This document shows positions 27,967-39,120 of a stretch of 64,000 nucleotides of DNA, piece after piece. Source of the DNA: Gonapodya prolifera JEL478 (lineage: Eukaryota > Monoblepharomycota > Monoblepharidomycetes > Monoblepharidales > Gonapodyaceae); assembly GCA_001574975.1 (NCBI GenBank), contig KQ965757.1:198037-262036 (forward strand), given 5' to 3'. Position numbers and translations under genes: made by a program. How positions within the stretch are numbered: position 1 is the stretch's first letter; the number at the start of each line of letters is the position of its first letter. Under the pieces are notes generated by a model. It did no database searches. It saw only the letters and a program-made list of their open reading frames with translations, and was not told where the DNA came from.

Positions 27967-28936
27967 GTGACTCCACCACCAGGCGTCATATCGCCCTTCG
28001 CGCCAGACTTCCCGCCAGGTCATGGCTTGGCGAGCACGACGCAAAGGGCGCGGGACGCACCGACGGCTTTGCCGGACCAGACGGGGGATTTTACTATGGG
28101 GAGACAGTACCCTCCGACTGACGGCAGTCAGTTTCCGGCTCAGTCGAGGTAAGTTCATTGTTTCCGGAGGTGTCGACCCTTCGTGTTTCATCATACTTCC
28201 TGCAATCAATCCCGGCGGCCAGCTGCGACCCCAGTCAGCATGGAGCACTTCCACCAAGCGAGAAAGGTGTTGAGCTGTCAACTGATCGAGTCAGCAACGT
28301 GCCTGGAAGTATTGTATTGCCGCCGAAAAAGTCTCACTCAAAAAGTCAAGTCGCTCTCATTTCGAGGACCCGAACCCAAGAACCGGAGGCAAACGCCCTC
28401 GCTCATATACGTTCCATTTTTCCGCTCTATCGCCGACGCCAACGGGAGGACGGAGAGCGAGCACTGGAAGTTTCTCACCGGTCGCGGACCGTGAGCAGGA
28501 GCCGTCGATTGACCCCAAGGCTGTAATGGGGACGGGAGAGCAAGAAGAGCAGGGCGAGAACGAAAGTGTGAAGAAGGCGAGAGTGTCAGCGTGTACAAAG
28601 GCCGATGAAGTATGCATGCTTGGTGGGTCATCTATGCGCATAGATGAAAACAGATATAACGAGCTCTAACGGTTTCCCTTCCCGCACCAAGACGCCATCG
28701 AGACCCACCTCAAAGACACTGGGGCAATATCGCTCAAGCTATCGGGCCTCACCGAAAAGCGCACGGCTGCGTCATCAGGTGGGGCAGTCTCAGGAGGAGG
28801 ATGGGTTTGGAAAGCGGGAGTGTGCGGGGCCGACACGCCGGGGAAAGGAGACGGTAGCTCGAGTGAGGATGAGTGGGAGACTGCGCCGGTGAAGGCGAAG
28901 GGGCGGGGCAGGTCGAAAGGGTCGGCTAGAGGATGA
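27967..28936 (+). CDS. Hypothetical protein, multi-exon, weakly supported
   Basis: A possible gene of four to five exons that I do not recognise. Parts are: a Pro-rich N-terminal exon ending QFPAQSR before a clear GTAAGT donor (about 28150); a helical stretch MEHFHQARKVLSCQLIESA (28241 on); an acidic linker KAVMGTGEQEEQGENESVKK (about 28530); and a last exon with HLKDTGAISLKLSGLTEKR and then a Ser/Glu/Gly-rich tail ending GRSKGSARG and TGA at 28934. The parts follow a fungal gene pattern with donors and acceptors, but the boundaries are by eye. Confidence 0.3.
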
Positions 28937-29081
28937 AGTGATGTCAAGATAAGGAAGTCCTTGCCGACACCCTGGAAGGTGAATAGTTGGCTTCTGTTAA
29001 TAACGACTGGAATGTATCGCTTGACTTTGGCATTCAAGTTTGAAGTTTATAGACAAACGAATGTGACCACAGCGAGCTAAA

Positions 29082-30377
29082 ATGGACACAATTCCTTCCG
29101 AGATCCTTGAATCCATCTTCCTCCTCCTTCCACCAAAGATATTCTTTCGCTTCATTCCATCCGTATGCCGTCGATGGCACGACGTCGCCCGCGTGGCTCT
29201 CGGCGACGACGGCCGTCTCACAGTTGACTGCCACTTGACCGTGCGGAAAAAGGTCGGGTGGAGCGTGATGGTGGAAGTGAAAGTCCGTGACGCGTTCGCG
29301 GTCGTGAATGACGTCGAGATGGAAGGAGTTCGCAAGGGGAACTGGTCGGGTGTCAAGGTGTTTGCGATGGTGGATGTGAGACAGTTGGGAGCGACATCCC
29401 CCGACGGGATTGTTCACGAAGTGGGGCGGCTTTATGATAGCAAAGGACTTCCTTTGTCGAGGATACGGTCCATTTCGGTGTCTTCGTGTCACCAGTACAC
29501 CGTCGGTCATTCGAAATGGCTAAAATCAGTGGCGAGCTCGCTCACCACATCGTTCCGCCCGGCGGCTCTGAATATAAGCTTCACAGACCTTGATCTTCTG
29601 GGAAGCTTGAAAGACTGTGTCTTTCACACGGTCAAGGCTCTTGGACTCTACGGCACTGGCTTCGACGAACAAACAAACTTCACAACCACCAGGGCTCTGT
29701 TCGAAATCTTCCCCTCCGTACAGACATTTCAGATGGACAGTGACGACTTGAGCAATACGTTTGCGACAGAGGCAGTCCTTGTAGCATCCGAAGCAGGGGT
29801 AGAAAAAGTGCCCTTGCACCCAGCCCCCTACGAAACCTCCGGCCCCTTGCAATCAGAACGATATCGGCTCAAAATGCTCCTATCACACTTTGGCCCCAGT
29901 CACAACTGTAGTCTGGACGTTTTCCCTGATCTCATGGTCTACTTTCCAGAGCTTGCGGAGATTGGGTTCGTCGAGATATCAAGCGATTCTTTCCGCGAAC
30001 TTCGCTATGGCTTGGAGGGGAGCTTAACACAAAGATTCCCCTCAATTCGCACAATCCACTTCCGTCTGGCGTCGTACGCTGTTCCTCCGGACATTCGCCA
30101 ACTCTCCGCGACATTTTCTGCGATAGCACATGCGTTCCCCTTTCTTCAGGAGATGACCCTTTCTTTCTACAAATGGGGTCCCAACTTCGACCATAGTTTT
30201 GTACGGCAGTTTGTGCTGCTCTCGCCTGTGCGACACGTCCGTCTTATTGGTCATTTGGACCACTTGTGGGAGACTCACCTCCACAGAGTGCTTGTAGGCT
30301 CTGGGAAGAGAATTTCGTGGGAGCGGGACTCTCCTTATATTGATTATTTTAACAGTGGTTTCAAGGGAGCCAAGTAG
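29082..30377 (+). CDS. F-box protein, intronless
   Basis: Single open frame of 431 residues. An N-terminal F-box spans residues 1-40 (IPSEILESIFLLLPPKIFFR, then FIPSVCRRWHDVARVAL). The rest has Leu/Val-rich strands suggestive of a divergent repeat fold (ALNISFTDLDLLGSLKDCV, PSIRTIHFRLASY, FPFLQEMTLSFYKWGP). F-box proteins bring substrates to SCF ubiquitin ligases by binding Skp1; the substrate is unknown. A similar intronless F-box gene of 463 residues lies at 34084-35475 on the other strand. Both belong to a loosely related family. Confidence 0.8.
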   Translation: MDTIPSEILESIFLLLPPKIFFRFIPSVCRRWHDVARVALGDDGRLTVDCHLTVRKKVGWSVMVEVKVRDAFAVVNDVEMEGVRKGNWSGVKVFAMVDVRQLGATSPDGIVHEVGRLYDSKGLPLSRIRSISVSSCHQYTVGHSKWLKSVASSLTTSFRPAALNISFTDLDLLGSLKDCVFHTVKALGLYGTGFDEQTNFTTTRALFEIFPSVQTFQMDSDDLSNTFATEAVLVASEAGVEKVPLHPAPYETSGPLQSERYRLKMLLSHFGPSHNCSLDVFPDLMVYFPELAEIGFVEISSDSFRELRYGLEGSLTQRFPSIRTIHFRLASYAVPPDIRQLSATFSAIAHAFPFLQEMTLSFYKWGPNFDHSFVRQFVLLSPVRHVRLIGHLDHLWETHLHRVLVGSGKRISWERDSPYIDYFNSGFKGAK

Positions 30378-30832
30378 TTTATAATTCATTTTTGTGACAG
30401 TTTCGACGGAGTCACAGTCTTCTACGTCGTGGCGTTGTGGAAAGGTCTCTCTGAAGGAGTGGAGTGAAACAAAGGCATGTTTTGGACGTCTTTGGGTCAC
30501 CACTTGGCCCACAGACATACTTCATGACCTGTCGCACAACACGAGTCGTCCTTTTCTAACAGAATCGCCGATCTATCGTCGGACACTTATGGACATGATA
30601 CCTATACCCTTAGTCGATATAAAATATTAATTACTGGCAACGCAGTTGGAAATCATCACTGGAATTCGTGTGAACTTCGTGTAATATTTTCAAAGGTGAT
30701 ACGAAAATCATGTTACAAAATTGTACAGATCAGAGGAAAACAAAGGCTTTGATTCTTCGTGAAAGTTGATTTGGATCTTCTTTCTGAGACGTGACACGTT
30801 CTTCCCCAGGACTGAGGTAATCTAGGAGTTCT
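30378..30832. other. Convergent intergenic region
   Basis: About 450 bases between the ends of the F-box gene and the WOPR gene. A/T-rich in its middle (30600-30720), consistent with two 3' ends. No gene seen. Confidence 0.5.
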
Positions 30833-33121
30833 TCAAGCACTGCTCCAGCTGACCTCGCGACGCTCCGGAACGTATTGCGGAAGATCCGACTTCTGGCTCG
30901 GCTGGCCATCAACGGGTTTGTTGTAACCGGGACGTCCAGGCCCATCCCACCGGTTTCCGGTGTCCGGAATGACGGGTGGATTCACAGTGGTGGACGAAGT
31001 GGGGCTTGGGTATGACTGCGACACGGGTCCGGTCTGGATCTTGGACAGTGGTGGCAAAACAAAGCCGCCTCCGCCGATTACGGGGCTGTCGCGTCTTTGA
31101 TGCTGGGAATGTGGAGATGGCGCAGCACTGGAAGTATCATTGTAGCCTCTCTCTCGGGGCTCGTACCGCGGGTAGCTCAGGTAGGCCGACGAGGAACGGC
31201 TTTGCGAGTCACTGATTGTTCCGGCCATGCCACTTGATGGTGGAGCGGTGGAGATTCCAATGCCGCTTCCGCTAGAGCTTTCCCTGTAGTGACCGAGGGG
31301 AGGCCTCGGGGGAGGAACAGCACCGGCAAGTGCAGTGGACAAGGAGGGAAGCGAGAAACTGGAGCTGTTTCCAGGCGCCAATGGAGGCGGAAGGCGCTGG
31401 TGCGGCGAGTCATACATCGACATGGACGAAGACGAAGACGAAGAAAGCGATTGATTGAGAGGAGGAGGTTCCATGGGGCGGCCCCCCTGCGCTCCTCCAG
31501 GACCATCCGGGAAAGAACTCCGACGAGCAATATCTTCGATGTGTGCCCTTCCCACAAACTGCTGACTGTCTTCGGAATATTTTCGGGAAGGAAAGTGTCC
31601 AGAATCTCCAGGATATGGACCAGAAGACGCGGGGTACGAGTGCTGGGCATTGCTGTTGTACGGGGGTACAGGCGGGTAATCGAGAGATGACGAAGGAGTG
31701 CGAGCAGGTGGATAAGGCATCGCGGGAGGGTATGGCTTGCCAGGGGAGGGAGCGGTTGAGTAGGAAGACGAGTTGCGGTAATAGTCGGAGGGGTATGGGC
31801 CTGAGCTTGGAGGGTAGCCACCGTGGGGCGGCATGCCTTGGTAGGCCGATGACTGTTCAGGCATACCGGAGTAAGACGACGTTCTCTGGTCGTCGTAACC
31901 GTAAGGAGCGTCATAACGACGTCGATCTTCAGTAACCGGCTCGCTGTACGGAGGATTTCCATATTCGTGCGAACGCTGAGGTGCATACTCCGATTGTCTG
32001 CCGTAGTTGTAGGGTCCACTTGGGTGAGACCTCATCGTCCTTTCGTGCGGAGCACCCCCGGGGCTGACTGGTGGCATGGATCCCCCTCGCACGTTAGCGT
32101 TTCCGGAATACGTCGAGGTGGTCGATAAGTGATGGGGATTTGGGTCTAAAATGCAAATATGAGCTTTATTTTAGAGAACGAAAAGTTAAGAGCGCGTACC
32201 GTTGTTCGATCCGTCTCGGACACCGGCATAGAGATCTCCGGTAGATCGAGCCTGCGACGTGGCCAGTCCACCCTGGGCCGATCCTTCCCGCAAAGAAGCA
32301 GAGCTTTGCATATTGTTGATCGAACTGATACCGGATGTGGCGTCGGCGACGAACTCTGGATACATCTCTGTCGGAATCGTCAGCCCAGACAGCGACGGCA
32401 TCTCGCTGGGCGTCTTGATCCTTGCTTCGCGAAGGTCGTCGACTGTGTAGTACGAAACAAGATGCTGTCTCTTGTTGTCGCCCGTGCAGATGGAGAGGGC
32501 CTTCTTGACCAAACCGCCTTCGATGAGCTGCGCGTCGACCGCACCCGAGTCTCTGCCTCGACCGCGGGGCTTCGAGTAGACTTCCTTGTAAAGCAAAAAG
32601 CTGCCGTGGATTCGGCTTGCGCTCCACGCCTTCCCGTCGGTCCAACGGCGAATTCCTGATTCCTCCTCGTCCCACACGAACACTGCACCCGAGCGAATGC
32701 AGTGGTGTCGTTCTGACTCTGAAAGACGACGCTGAACGCGCTTTAGCATGTTGAGGCGACAGGCTTCGAAGAGGAGAAGCGCGTCGTTGGTGGTCTGGGA
32801 GAAGATGGAGTAGTAGATTAGATGAACACCGTCACGATTGATCACAGTCAGCGCGAAAGAAGGTGGGTTAGAGTTCAATCACTATTTGTGATATGTAGAT
32901 GACCTTGCCAACTCTATGCTCCCCAAGAAATCGGCGACGAGCTAGACGATCCCCGATACGATGCTAGTTCGTTTGGGTCCATCGTAATTCCTTGAGTAAA
33001 ATCCCTCGGGGGAATCCCTTGTCTTCGTCCTCTCGTCCGTGCGTTCTCAATTCCATCGAGATGAGTCCCATCGGAGGATGATCGAGCTCACCTGGACGTA
33101 TCCAACAAAAGTGTGCATCAT
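30833..33121 (-). CDS. WOPR-domain (Gti1/Pac2/Wor1 family) transcriptional regulator
   Basis: Fungal DNA-binding regulator family that controls morphological switching, sporulation and effector expression. Three exons: 33121-33092 (MMHTFVGYVQ), 32794 to about 32200, and about 32145-30833. WOPRa reads TTNDALLLFEACRLNMLKRV, QRRLSESERHHCIRSGAVFV and WDEEESGIRRWTDGKAWSAS. WOPRb has GLVKKALSICTGDNKRQHLV, SYYTVDDLREARIKTPSE and IPTEMYPEF. The tiny first exon plus exon 2 gives the family's usual N-terminus, and the second junction (NN/D-PNPHHL) keeps frame. The last 430 residues are rich in Ser, Pro, Tyr and Gly, low in complexity, and probably act in activation or phase behaviour. A Glu/Asp-codon run (gaagac repeats) near 31424-31445 codes for serines on this strand. 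Start could be Met1 or Met2. Confidence 0.93.
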
Positions 33122-34083
33122 CGCTGATCAGGTGAGAAGGGATGGATGGATGGATGGGCCCGTCGAGCCGCGAGCGATGGAAAGTTGGGTTGCTCAAATT
33201 TGTGATGTGGTACCTTGGTGCGCGCCTCCGGCTCTAGATGAGTGAAGGCAGCAGACAAGGATGACATCCCCTTCGCAGATACCGAAGGACACTGTTCCCA
33301 AAATCCCGGGAACCCGGCCGCCAGGAAAGAATAGACATCGCCCAGACGACTATCGCTCAAGAACAACAGTCGAAGATGGGTTTTGGGACTTCCGCCGCCA
33401 AGTGTAGTGCGCCCACGCTGTTCCTCAGAGACCCTGCTAGGCGCCGGCCGCACCGAAAAAACACCAGCACACAGCTCGAAAGACTCACCACCAAACGTCA
33501 CTCCAACGTTGATGCGTTCTGGTTCCGTGACCTCGCCGTTCGAAGGCTGCGAAGAAGGCGATGGAAGGACAAGGTCGCAAGGGACACACAGGCGACCCAG
33601 TGAAGGCTGGTAGGACCGAGTAATCGAGTAAAGTCGTCGATAGGACTGGATCTGAAGCGACTGTGAGCGTTCTCCGTGGGGGGTTTTGCGCCCGTAACTC
33701 TAAACCCGATAAGTTTTTGGGTTTGGGGGTAAGGAGGCGCGAATTTTTCCCGGACTCCTAATGTCGACATAAATAAATACAGTACACTTTCTGCTCACAA
33801 AAAAGACATCGGAGGACAGAAATAGAGACACGGCAGTACCACTGGAAATGTAGTGCAAACTCTGTGATGAGGCTGACTAATGATACCGATAACCGTTTTA
33901 CACACTTTCGTAAGCAGCGGGAGAAATTATTCTAAGAACATGAGCTACTTCTTCTTAATACAAGGCGCTGAATGGTGGAACAAAAACTCTGTTGGTGCGG
34001 CAATAAAATTTTTGCTTCATCCCACAGCGGTGCAACCGGACCTCGTTCAGAGCCCTTTGCCCCAAGAAGAAGGTACAGACGCA
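33122..34083. other. Intergenic, WOPR 5' flank
   Basis: About 960 bases upstream of the WOPR gene and downstream of the second F-box gene. WOPR regulators usually have long leaders. Several short frames are present on both strands, but no family was recognised. Confidence 0.4.
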
Positions 34084-35475
34084 TCAAAACTCTTCGCCTA
34101 CTTCCACTTTCTTGCCCAGTCTATCACCAATCCCATGAATAGCAAGGAAAAACAGTCCCCAAGTATCCGAAACTTGCCGCGCTACCCCCTTCCCTTTCCG
34201 CAACAAGAGCTCAACATGATCCCCGACAAAGGTAATCCGTTTGGCAGGGAGGACGCTGAGCACCTCGTCCCACGCTGCAATCGCGCCCTGGACGTCAAAG
34301 AGTGGTTTGAATGGCGACTGAAGGGAAAGTCTGAACGAAACTGATTCCACCGCTGGGAAGTATCGCGCCACAGTATGGGAAAACGAAGCCAGAAGAGAAG
34401 TGGAGCCCATGTCGTTGCGGTACCATCGCGGGCAGATGGCAACGCTAAGGTCCCGGAGGTGTTCGTGAACCCAACCGTTTGGAGTGGGTGCAACGGTAAA
34501 TCCAGGGACGAGAAGCTCGGGTGCTACTGCCGCAAGGACACCCCAGTGATCATTGCTATCGTCGAAGAGGACCAAATCACCCAGGCCAGTGACGTTTGGG
34601 AACCGTGAAAGTAGCTGCGCCAGGACGATAGGCCAGGATGGGGTTGGCAGGTGGCAGTTGAACCCATGGGTTTGCAGCCGCAGGAGGGATTCTGGAGCCG
34701 AAAAGTGCTTGTAGTCTGCCACAGCCTGGAGCAGCTTTGTGTTGTGGCTATCCTGGTAGGTGCCTAAGCGGAGATTCCGAAGGTTTGGGAACACAACGAA
34801 TGGGTCCGCGAAAACAAGTTCCGAGGAACGCGATGCGCTTATCCAGTATATGGTCGCGTCCACCACGGAATGGACTGGTGGTAGGCCTTCCCGAATCCAA
34901 GTTGCGATCAAGTCCAGACTGAACATGACCGTCCTCAACGAGAACCTCGCCGAAAATTGCCTGGCGAAGCCCACAAGGGAGCCGCCTGCATTGCTCACGA
35001 CAGGGTTATTCACCGCCATGACATCCACCGCGGTGGGGACGGGGTCCAAACCACGCCGAATCAGCCGGACCCGAGGCGCGGAGCGGATCGTGGCATCCTC
35101 GACCACGCGAGCGAGGTTTTTGAAAATGGGAGTTGTGTGCAGGAGGTGGGAGGGAACGAAGAGCGATATTTTGGCGATCGCGAGCTTCGTTGCGGGTCGG
35201 GCCGACGGTGATTGTGGGTCGTATTCACCGCCAACGACGCCCCGGACGAGCTTGAACCGTTTGAACGGCCTCGTCACGACCGCTGTTACGGGCAGCTTGT
35301 CGTGCATGAGATCCGACACGGTGAGAGCAACTTCAACGGGAATCTTGGGGAGCGCGGATCGCGTGACTTCGTCCCAGTGACGGCAGACGGCGGCGACAGA
35401 GCCGAAAAATTCAAGAGGAGAGAGGTGGAAAAAGATTTGGAGGAGGAGCTCCGGGGGAAGCTGCGCGATCGACAT
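34084..35475 (-). CDS. F-box protein, intronless
   Basis: Single open frame of 463 residues. The N-terminal F-box (residues 1-42) reads MSIAQLPPELLLQIFFHLSP, then FFGSVAAVCRHWDEVTRSAL. The rest is Leu/Val-rich without a recognised substrate domain (VVFPNLRNLRLGTYQDSHN, LLSRFPNVTGLGDLVLFDDS, FPAVESVSFRLSLQSPF). It is predicted to be a substrate receptor of an SCF ubiquitin ligase. It is intact and looks like a distant paralogue of the gene at 29082. Confidence 0.8.
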   Translation of the reverse strand: MSIAQLPPELLLQIFFHLSPLEFFGSVAAVCRHWDEVTRSALPKIPVEVALTVSDLMHDKLPVTAVVTRPFKRFKLVRGVVGGEYDPQSPSARPATKLAIAKISLFVPSHLLHTTPIFKNLARVVEDATIRSAPRVRLIRRGLDPVPTAVDVMAVNNPVVSNAGGSLVGFARQFSARFSLRTVMFSLDLIATWIREGLPPVHSVVDATIYWISASRSSELVFADPFVVFPNLRNLRLGTYQDSHNTKLLQAVADYKHFSAPESLLRLQTHGFNCHLPTPSWPIVLAQLLSRFPNVTGLGDLVLFDDSNDHWGVLAAVAPELLVPGFTVAPTPNGWVHEHLRDLSVAICPRWYRNDMGSTSLLASFSHTVARYFPAVESVSFRLSLQSPFKPLFDVQGAIAAWDEVLSVLPAKRITFVGDHVELLLRKGKGVARQVSDTWGLFFLAIHGIGDRLGKKVEVGEEF

Positions 35476-35557
35476 GTTTGCGCGAAAACACTAAACTTGT
35501 CGTAACAAACACGACAAGTTGGCCCTTTTAATAATTTACAAGCCCCACTTCCACTCC

Positions 35558-37992
35558 TCACCCCATCTCTTTCACGACGCCCTCCACCTTCTCCAACTCC
35601 TTCCTCCCCGCGGGGACCCACACGACCTCCGCCCCACCCAAACCTCGCCCGACTCTGAGCAGCCCGTGGTCCAGAAACTCCCTGAGCTGCGTGCGGAACG
35701 TTTGCTCCGATGAGGCGAGGAATTGGTCCCGGCACAGACTGAACAGGTCCGAGAAGGGAATAGCGAAAGAAGGTGTGGGGTGCGTCGAGGCGGACGAGGA
35801 CGAAGGCACGCCGGGACGCCCGGGCCGGCGCGAGTTGAAACGCTTCTTGGACTGTTGGTCGTCGGAGTCGCCAGAGTCGTCGTCCTCGGGTGCGTCCTTT
35901 CGAGGTACGACGGTGTTAGATCTGCACGCCAAAAGTCCACACCACCACGTGTGCAGCGCTCACCTCATCCCCACCACCCTCTTCCCCACCACCACCACCC
36001 CCAACTCCACCGTCCATCTTCTCCATCATCGCCTTAACCGCGACCCCAAAAATCCTCCTCACATTCGCCTGCAAACTCCTCATCACCCACACCAACCCTT
36101 TCAACCCTTTGCCACCGGCGCCGATCTCTGGCGCCACAACACCCAACGACCCGACCACATCCCGTGCCTCGACATCGTACGGCTCAAACGTCGCGCAATC
36201 ATGCCACGCGAACCGAAACCGCGCGTGCTTGCGTCCGTCCCACAACAGCCCAGCCTCCACGTGGTCGACGGAGCAAGCCAAGTGAACGCAAGGAAATGCC
36301 GCAAGGTGGGACAGAACGTCCTGCGAGCGGTCGGAGCGAAGGCCGGGGGCATCGATGTTGTGCAGGACGATGTAGAGATGCGTGTAAGGGAGGGAGGGGT
36401 CCGGCTTGTCACCGAACCAGGATCGGAGGAGCGCGAGTTGGGCAGGGAGGGTTCGTGGGAGCTTCTTCCCAGAGCTCGTCAGGTGTGCCCGGCAGATCCC
36501 GTCCACGAGGTCCCCGACGACGGTCTTTACCGACACCCCGCTCTCGAACGCGTTAAAAATCGCCACGGGGCTCCCCGACGCCTTCCCCACATACTCCGCA
36601 AACTCGTTCAACAGCCCCCGCTTCGATCCGAACCCGTACACCGCGACCGAGAAACCCTGAAGCAGCTCATGGTGCCACTGCGGGAACTGCCTCGTGTGCC
36701 GACTCACGAGACGGGCTCGTTCCCGAGCGTGATTGGGCGGAACGAAGGGGAGGATGCGGGTATAGTCGGCGTGGGAGAGGGAGGGGAGGGACGCGAGGGT
36801 CGTGTTGGATGTGCGGTTTTTGATGGGTGTCGAGGAGGGGCCCGAGAGCTGGAAGTATCGCTCGTGCGCGGGTTGGGACGATACAAAGTCGTCGTCGTCC
36901 CCGTCGGTGGCCCGGCGCTCCTCCTCGTCCGCGCCCGACCCAGAATCGCTCTCCTCCTCGTCGCCGCTCTCGTTTTCGCCACTTCCGCTGTCCTCATCGC
37001 TTTCCTTGTCCTCCCCCACGTCCTCCTCGTCGCTCCCACCAACCGCATCGTACCCTACGACCCCAGCACTCCTCATCACGCGCTCGTTGCGTAACCTGCG
37101 CCGTTCACGCGAAAGTTCGGACCTGCTCAGCGCATTGTCGGTTACATTTTCGTCGATGTTTGTCGGGGGTTCCGCACCCGATAAACGGGATGAGATGCGC
37201 CGCGTCGGTTTGGTGGGTGTGGGGTCCTCGGCTGCCGGGCGGGGGGAAACTTTGGGCGGCGTGCGTACAGACCGGGAGAGCGGCGAGGGACCGGGACGGG
37301 GTTTGGTTCTCGTTGGAGTCTTTTTCGTCGGAGTCTCGGGCGCCGTTGCTGTGTCGTCAACAACTGGCGAGAACCGAACCCGCTTGACAGATTCGGGGGA
37401 TTGAGATGCACCCGGGGTGGACGGGGTCTTGCGTTTCGTGCCGGCAAAGGTGTATAGGACCCGGCCTAGGAGGGGTGCGCGGGTCGGTGAGTCGTATGAC
37501 GGGTCGCCAGAGAGTGCGACATCGCCGTCCAGTGGAAGAGCACCCCCGCTCCCCGTCCTTTTCCACTCCTCAGTACGCCTAAAGCTCGGCGACACGCTCA
37601 AAAGGTCCACATCGTCCCTCTCCTCCCTTGCCACCCGGGCCTTGCCCTCTTCATCGTCGTCAGCCTCCACGAGCCCCTCCCTGACTCTCCCACTCCGTCC
37701 ACCGGGTGAGCGAGACGACGGCGAGGCCTTGTACACTTTTCGCAGCTTGCGGCCAAGCTCGTGCGTGCGCGAGCGGTTGGCGAAGAGGATGGGGATTTGG
37801 TCCTCGGACTGATGTGAGTTGATTTGAGGACGTGGTTGGGGTATAGGGGTATGTGAGCTCGGAGAGTGGTGAGAAAGATACGAGCGAACGTACCTGGTAT
37901 GTGATTGGGATTCGTGTGGTGTGTGTCGTGGAGGGGATGTTTGGTTTGCAAGTGGGATGTTGTTTCCTCATGCCATCCTTGGCTGAAACCAT
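35558..37992 (-). CDS. ORC2: Origin recognition complex subunit 2
   Basis: Subunit of ORC, which marks replication origins and loads the MCM helicase. The main exon covers about 37815-35965; a last exon, about 35896-35558, joins at DE/DAPEDDD. An N-terminal exon ends RIPITYQ before a GTACGT donor and joins SEDQIPILFANRSRTHELGR. The N-terminal half is disordered, with Thr-Pro sites (TPTKKTPTRTKPRPGPSP) and acidic runs. The Orc2 core reads FPQWHHELLQGFSVAVYGFG and SKRGLLNEFAEYVGK, then LYIVLHNIDAPGLRSDRSQ, CVHLACSVDHVEAGLLWDG and FAWHDCATFEPYDVEARDVV. The last exon has the winged-helix-like end IPFSDLFSLCRDQFLASSEQ and REFLDHGLLRVGR. A Gly/Glu-rich run precedes the last intron. Starts at 38094, 37992 and 37971 are all in frame; I chose 37992. 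Confidence 0.92.
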
Positions 37993-38237
37993 CGGCGAGT
38001 GGTATAGAGTATTTCGAGCGAGGCTTGGGCGGGTGGAGACGGACCGTGGAGCACTCGCTGCAATGAAATGTGGGAAGGGGTCGAGATGGTTCAACCAGCT
38101 TCAAAGGACTCAAAATCAATCAACCGAGTCACACTAAAAGCATCCTTCATCTCCGAACCCGCACCGTCTTCCATTTACAAGTTTGAGAAGTGCTAATCGA
38201 TCTCTCAGCTACCTATTTCGACCCCACCCATCACATC

Positions 38238-39120
38238 ATGCCGCCGTTCCGAGCGAAAGACGTTCTGGCGATCATGGAAACAAAGGAGGACGGATACAGA
38301 CGCGCCATTGGACAGCTCTCAAAGGAGTGGATCGCCGCAAAGTCTGTCCCCAGGAACACAGAACGCTACGAGTTTCTGGTCTTTCAGGGCAAAGACATCT
38401 TCTCCACAATCGTCATGGAAGATACACGAGAGGAGCCCACTTCGTTCGCGGCGAAGCTGCACACCGCAACGCATCGCAAAGCTATGAGCGCCCTCGTTGC
38501 CAGCTCTTTCGGGAAGGAACTCGCATTCCACTGTCTTTGCAGAAGATGCGCCCAAGTTTACTCCTGTAACCGACCAGGAATTCCTTCTCCATTGCACCCT
38601 CAATTCACGCGCATTTCGCAGGATTATTCTTGAGCCGTCGCTCGGACTCTTTCCGCGTCTCGTTGACATAGTGGTGTCCAGAATATTCGCAGAGATGGGT
38701 AACAGTGGAGAATGGTTTTTACTGCCAAGGTTGGATCGCACCGGTCCATTGAGTGCCACCAATTTGATCACGATTCTCCGAGCGCTCCTTCTAGACATGG
38801 ACAAGGAAGATGCAGCCCGGTGGGGCCGCATAAAAAGAAATCATCAGCTCTTACAGTTGGTCTCGGGCAAACTACAACAGATGATTTGCTCTCGCGATTC
38901 TCCTCTCCTTGATGAATTCAAAGCATGGGTGGAGTTCAGGGAAACCGATATTGCGGCGGACGTAACTTTTGGTTTAGAGTCTGATCTGACATTGGAGATG
39001 GAAGAAAAGTATCGGGATTACTTGCTAGAGAAGTTGCCCGCAAAGAAGGAACAATTCAAACGGAACTTTCTGGAATTGGTGTGCGCAGCAATGAGATGCG
39101 TCAACCTCAATGCGAACCTT
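38238..39120 (+). pseudogene. MYND zinc-finger family, copy 4, finger lost
   Basis: The most complete copy. The start MPPFRAKDVLAIMETKEDGY lies at 38238. The frame runs to about 38540 (ALVASSFGKELAFHC), where one extra base (CTTTGCAGAAG against CTTCCAGAAG in copy 3) shifts the frame. The second frame continues through EDAPKFTPVTDQEFLLHCTL, FRRIILEPSLGLFPRLVDIV and LTLEMEEKYRDYLLEKLPAK to FLELVCAAMRCVNLN. The zinc finger should follow. Instead the sequence turns at about 39118 into repeat-array sequence. The last residues before the stop (ICGAWMWGA) come from the repeat, not from a finger. Confidence 0.7.

Noticed and set aside
27764-27970. 68-codon plus-strand frame upstream of the hypothetical gene at 27967
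   Set aside because: It could be a further 5' exon, but no convincing join to the next exon was found.
33880-34344. 154-codon plus-strand frame
   Set aside because: Its right half is antisense to the F-box gene, and the left half has no family features.
35691-37094. 467-codon plus-strand open frame
   Set aside because: It lies opposite ORC2, which has unmistakable conserved motifs. The frame is a shadow caused by G+C-rich codons.
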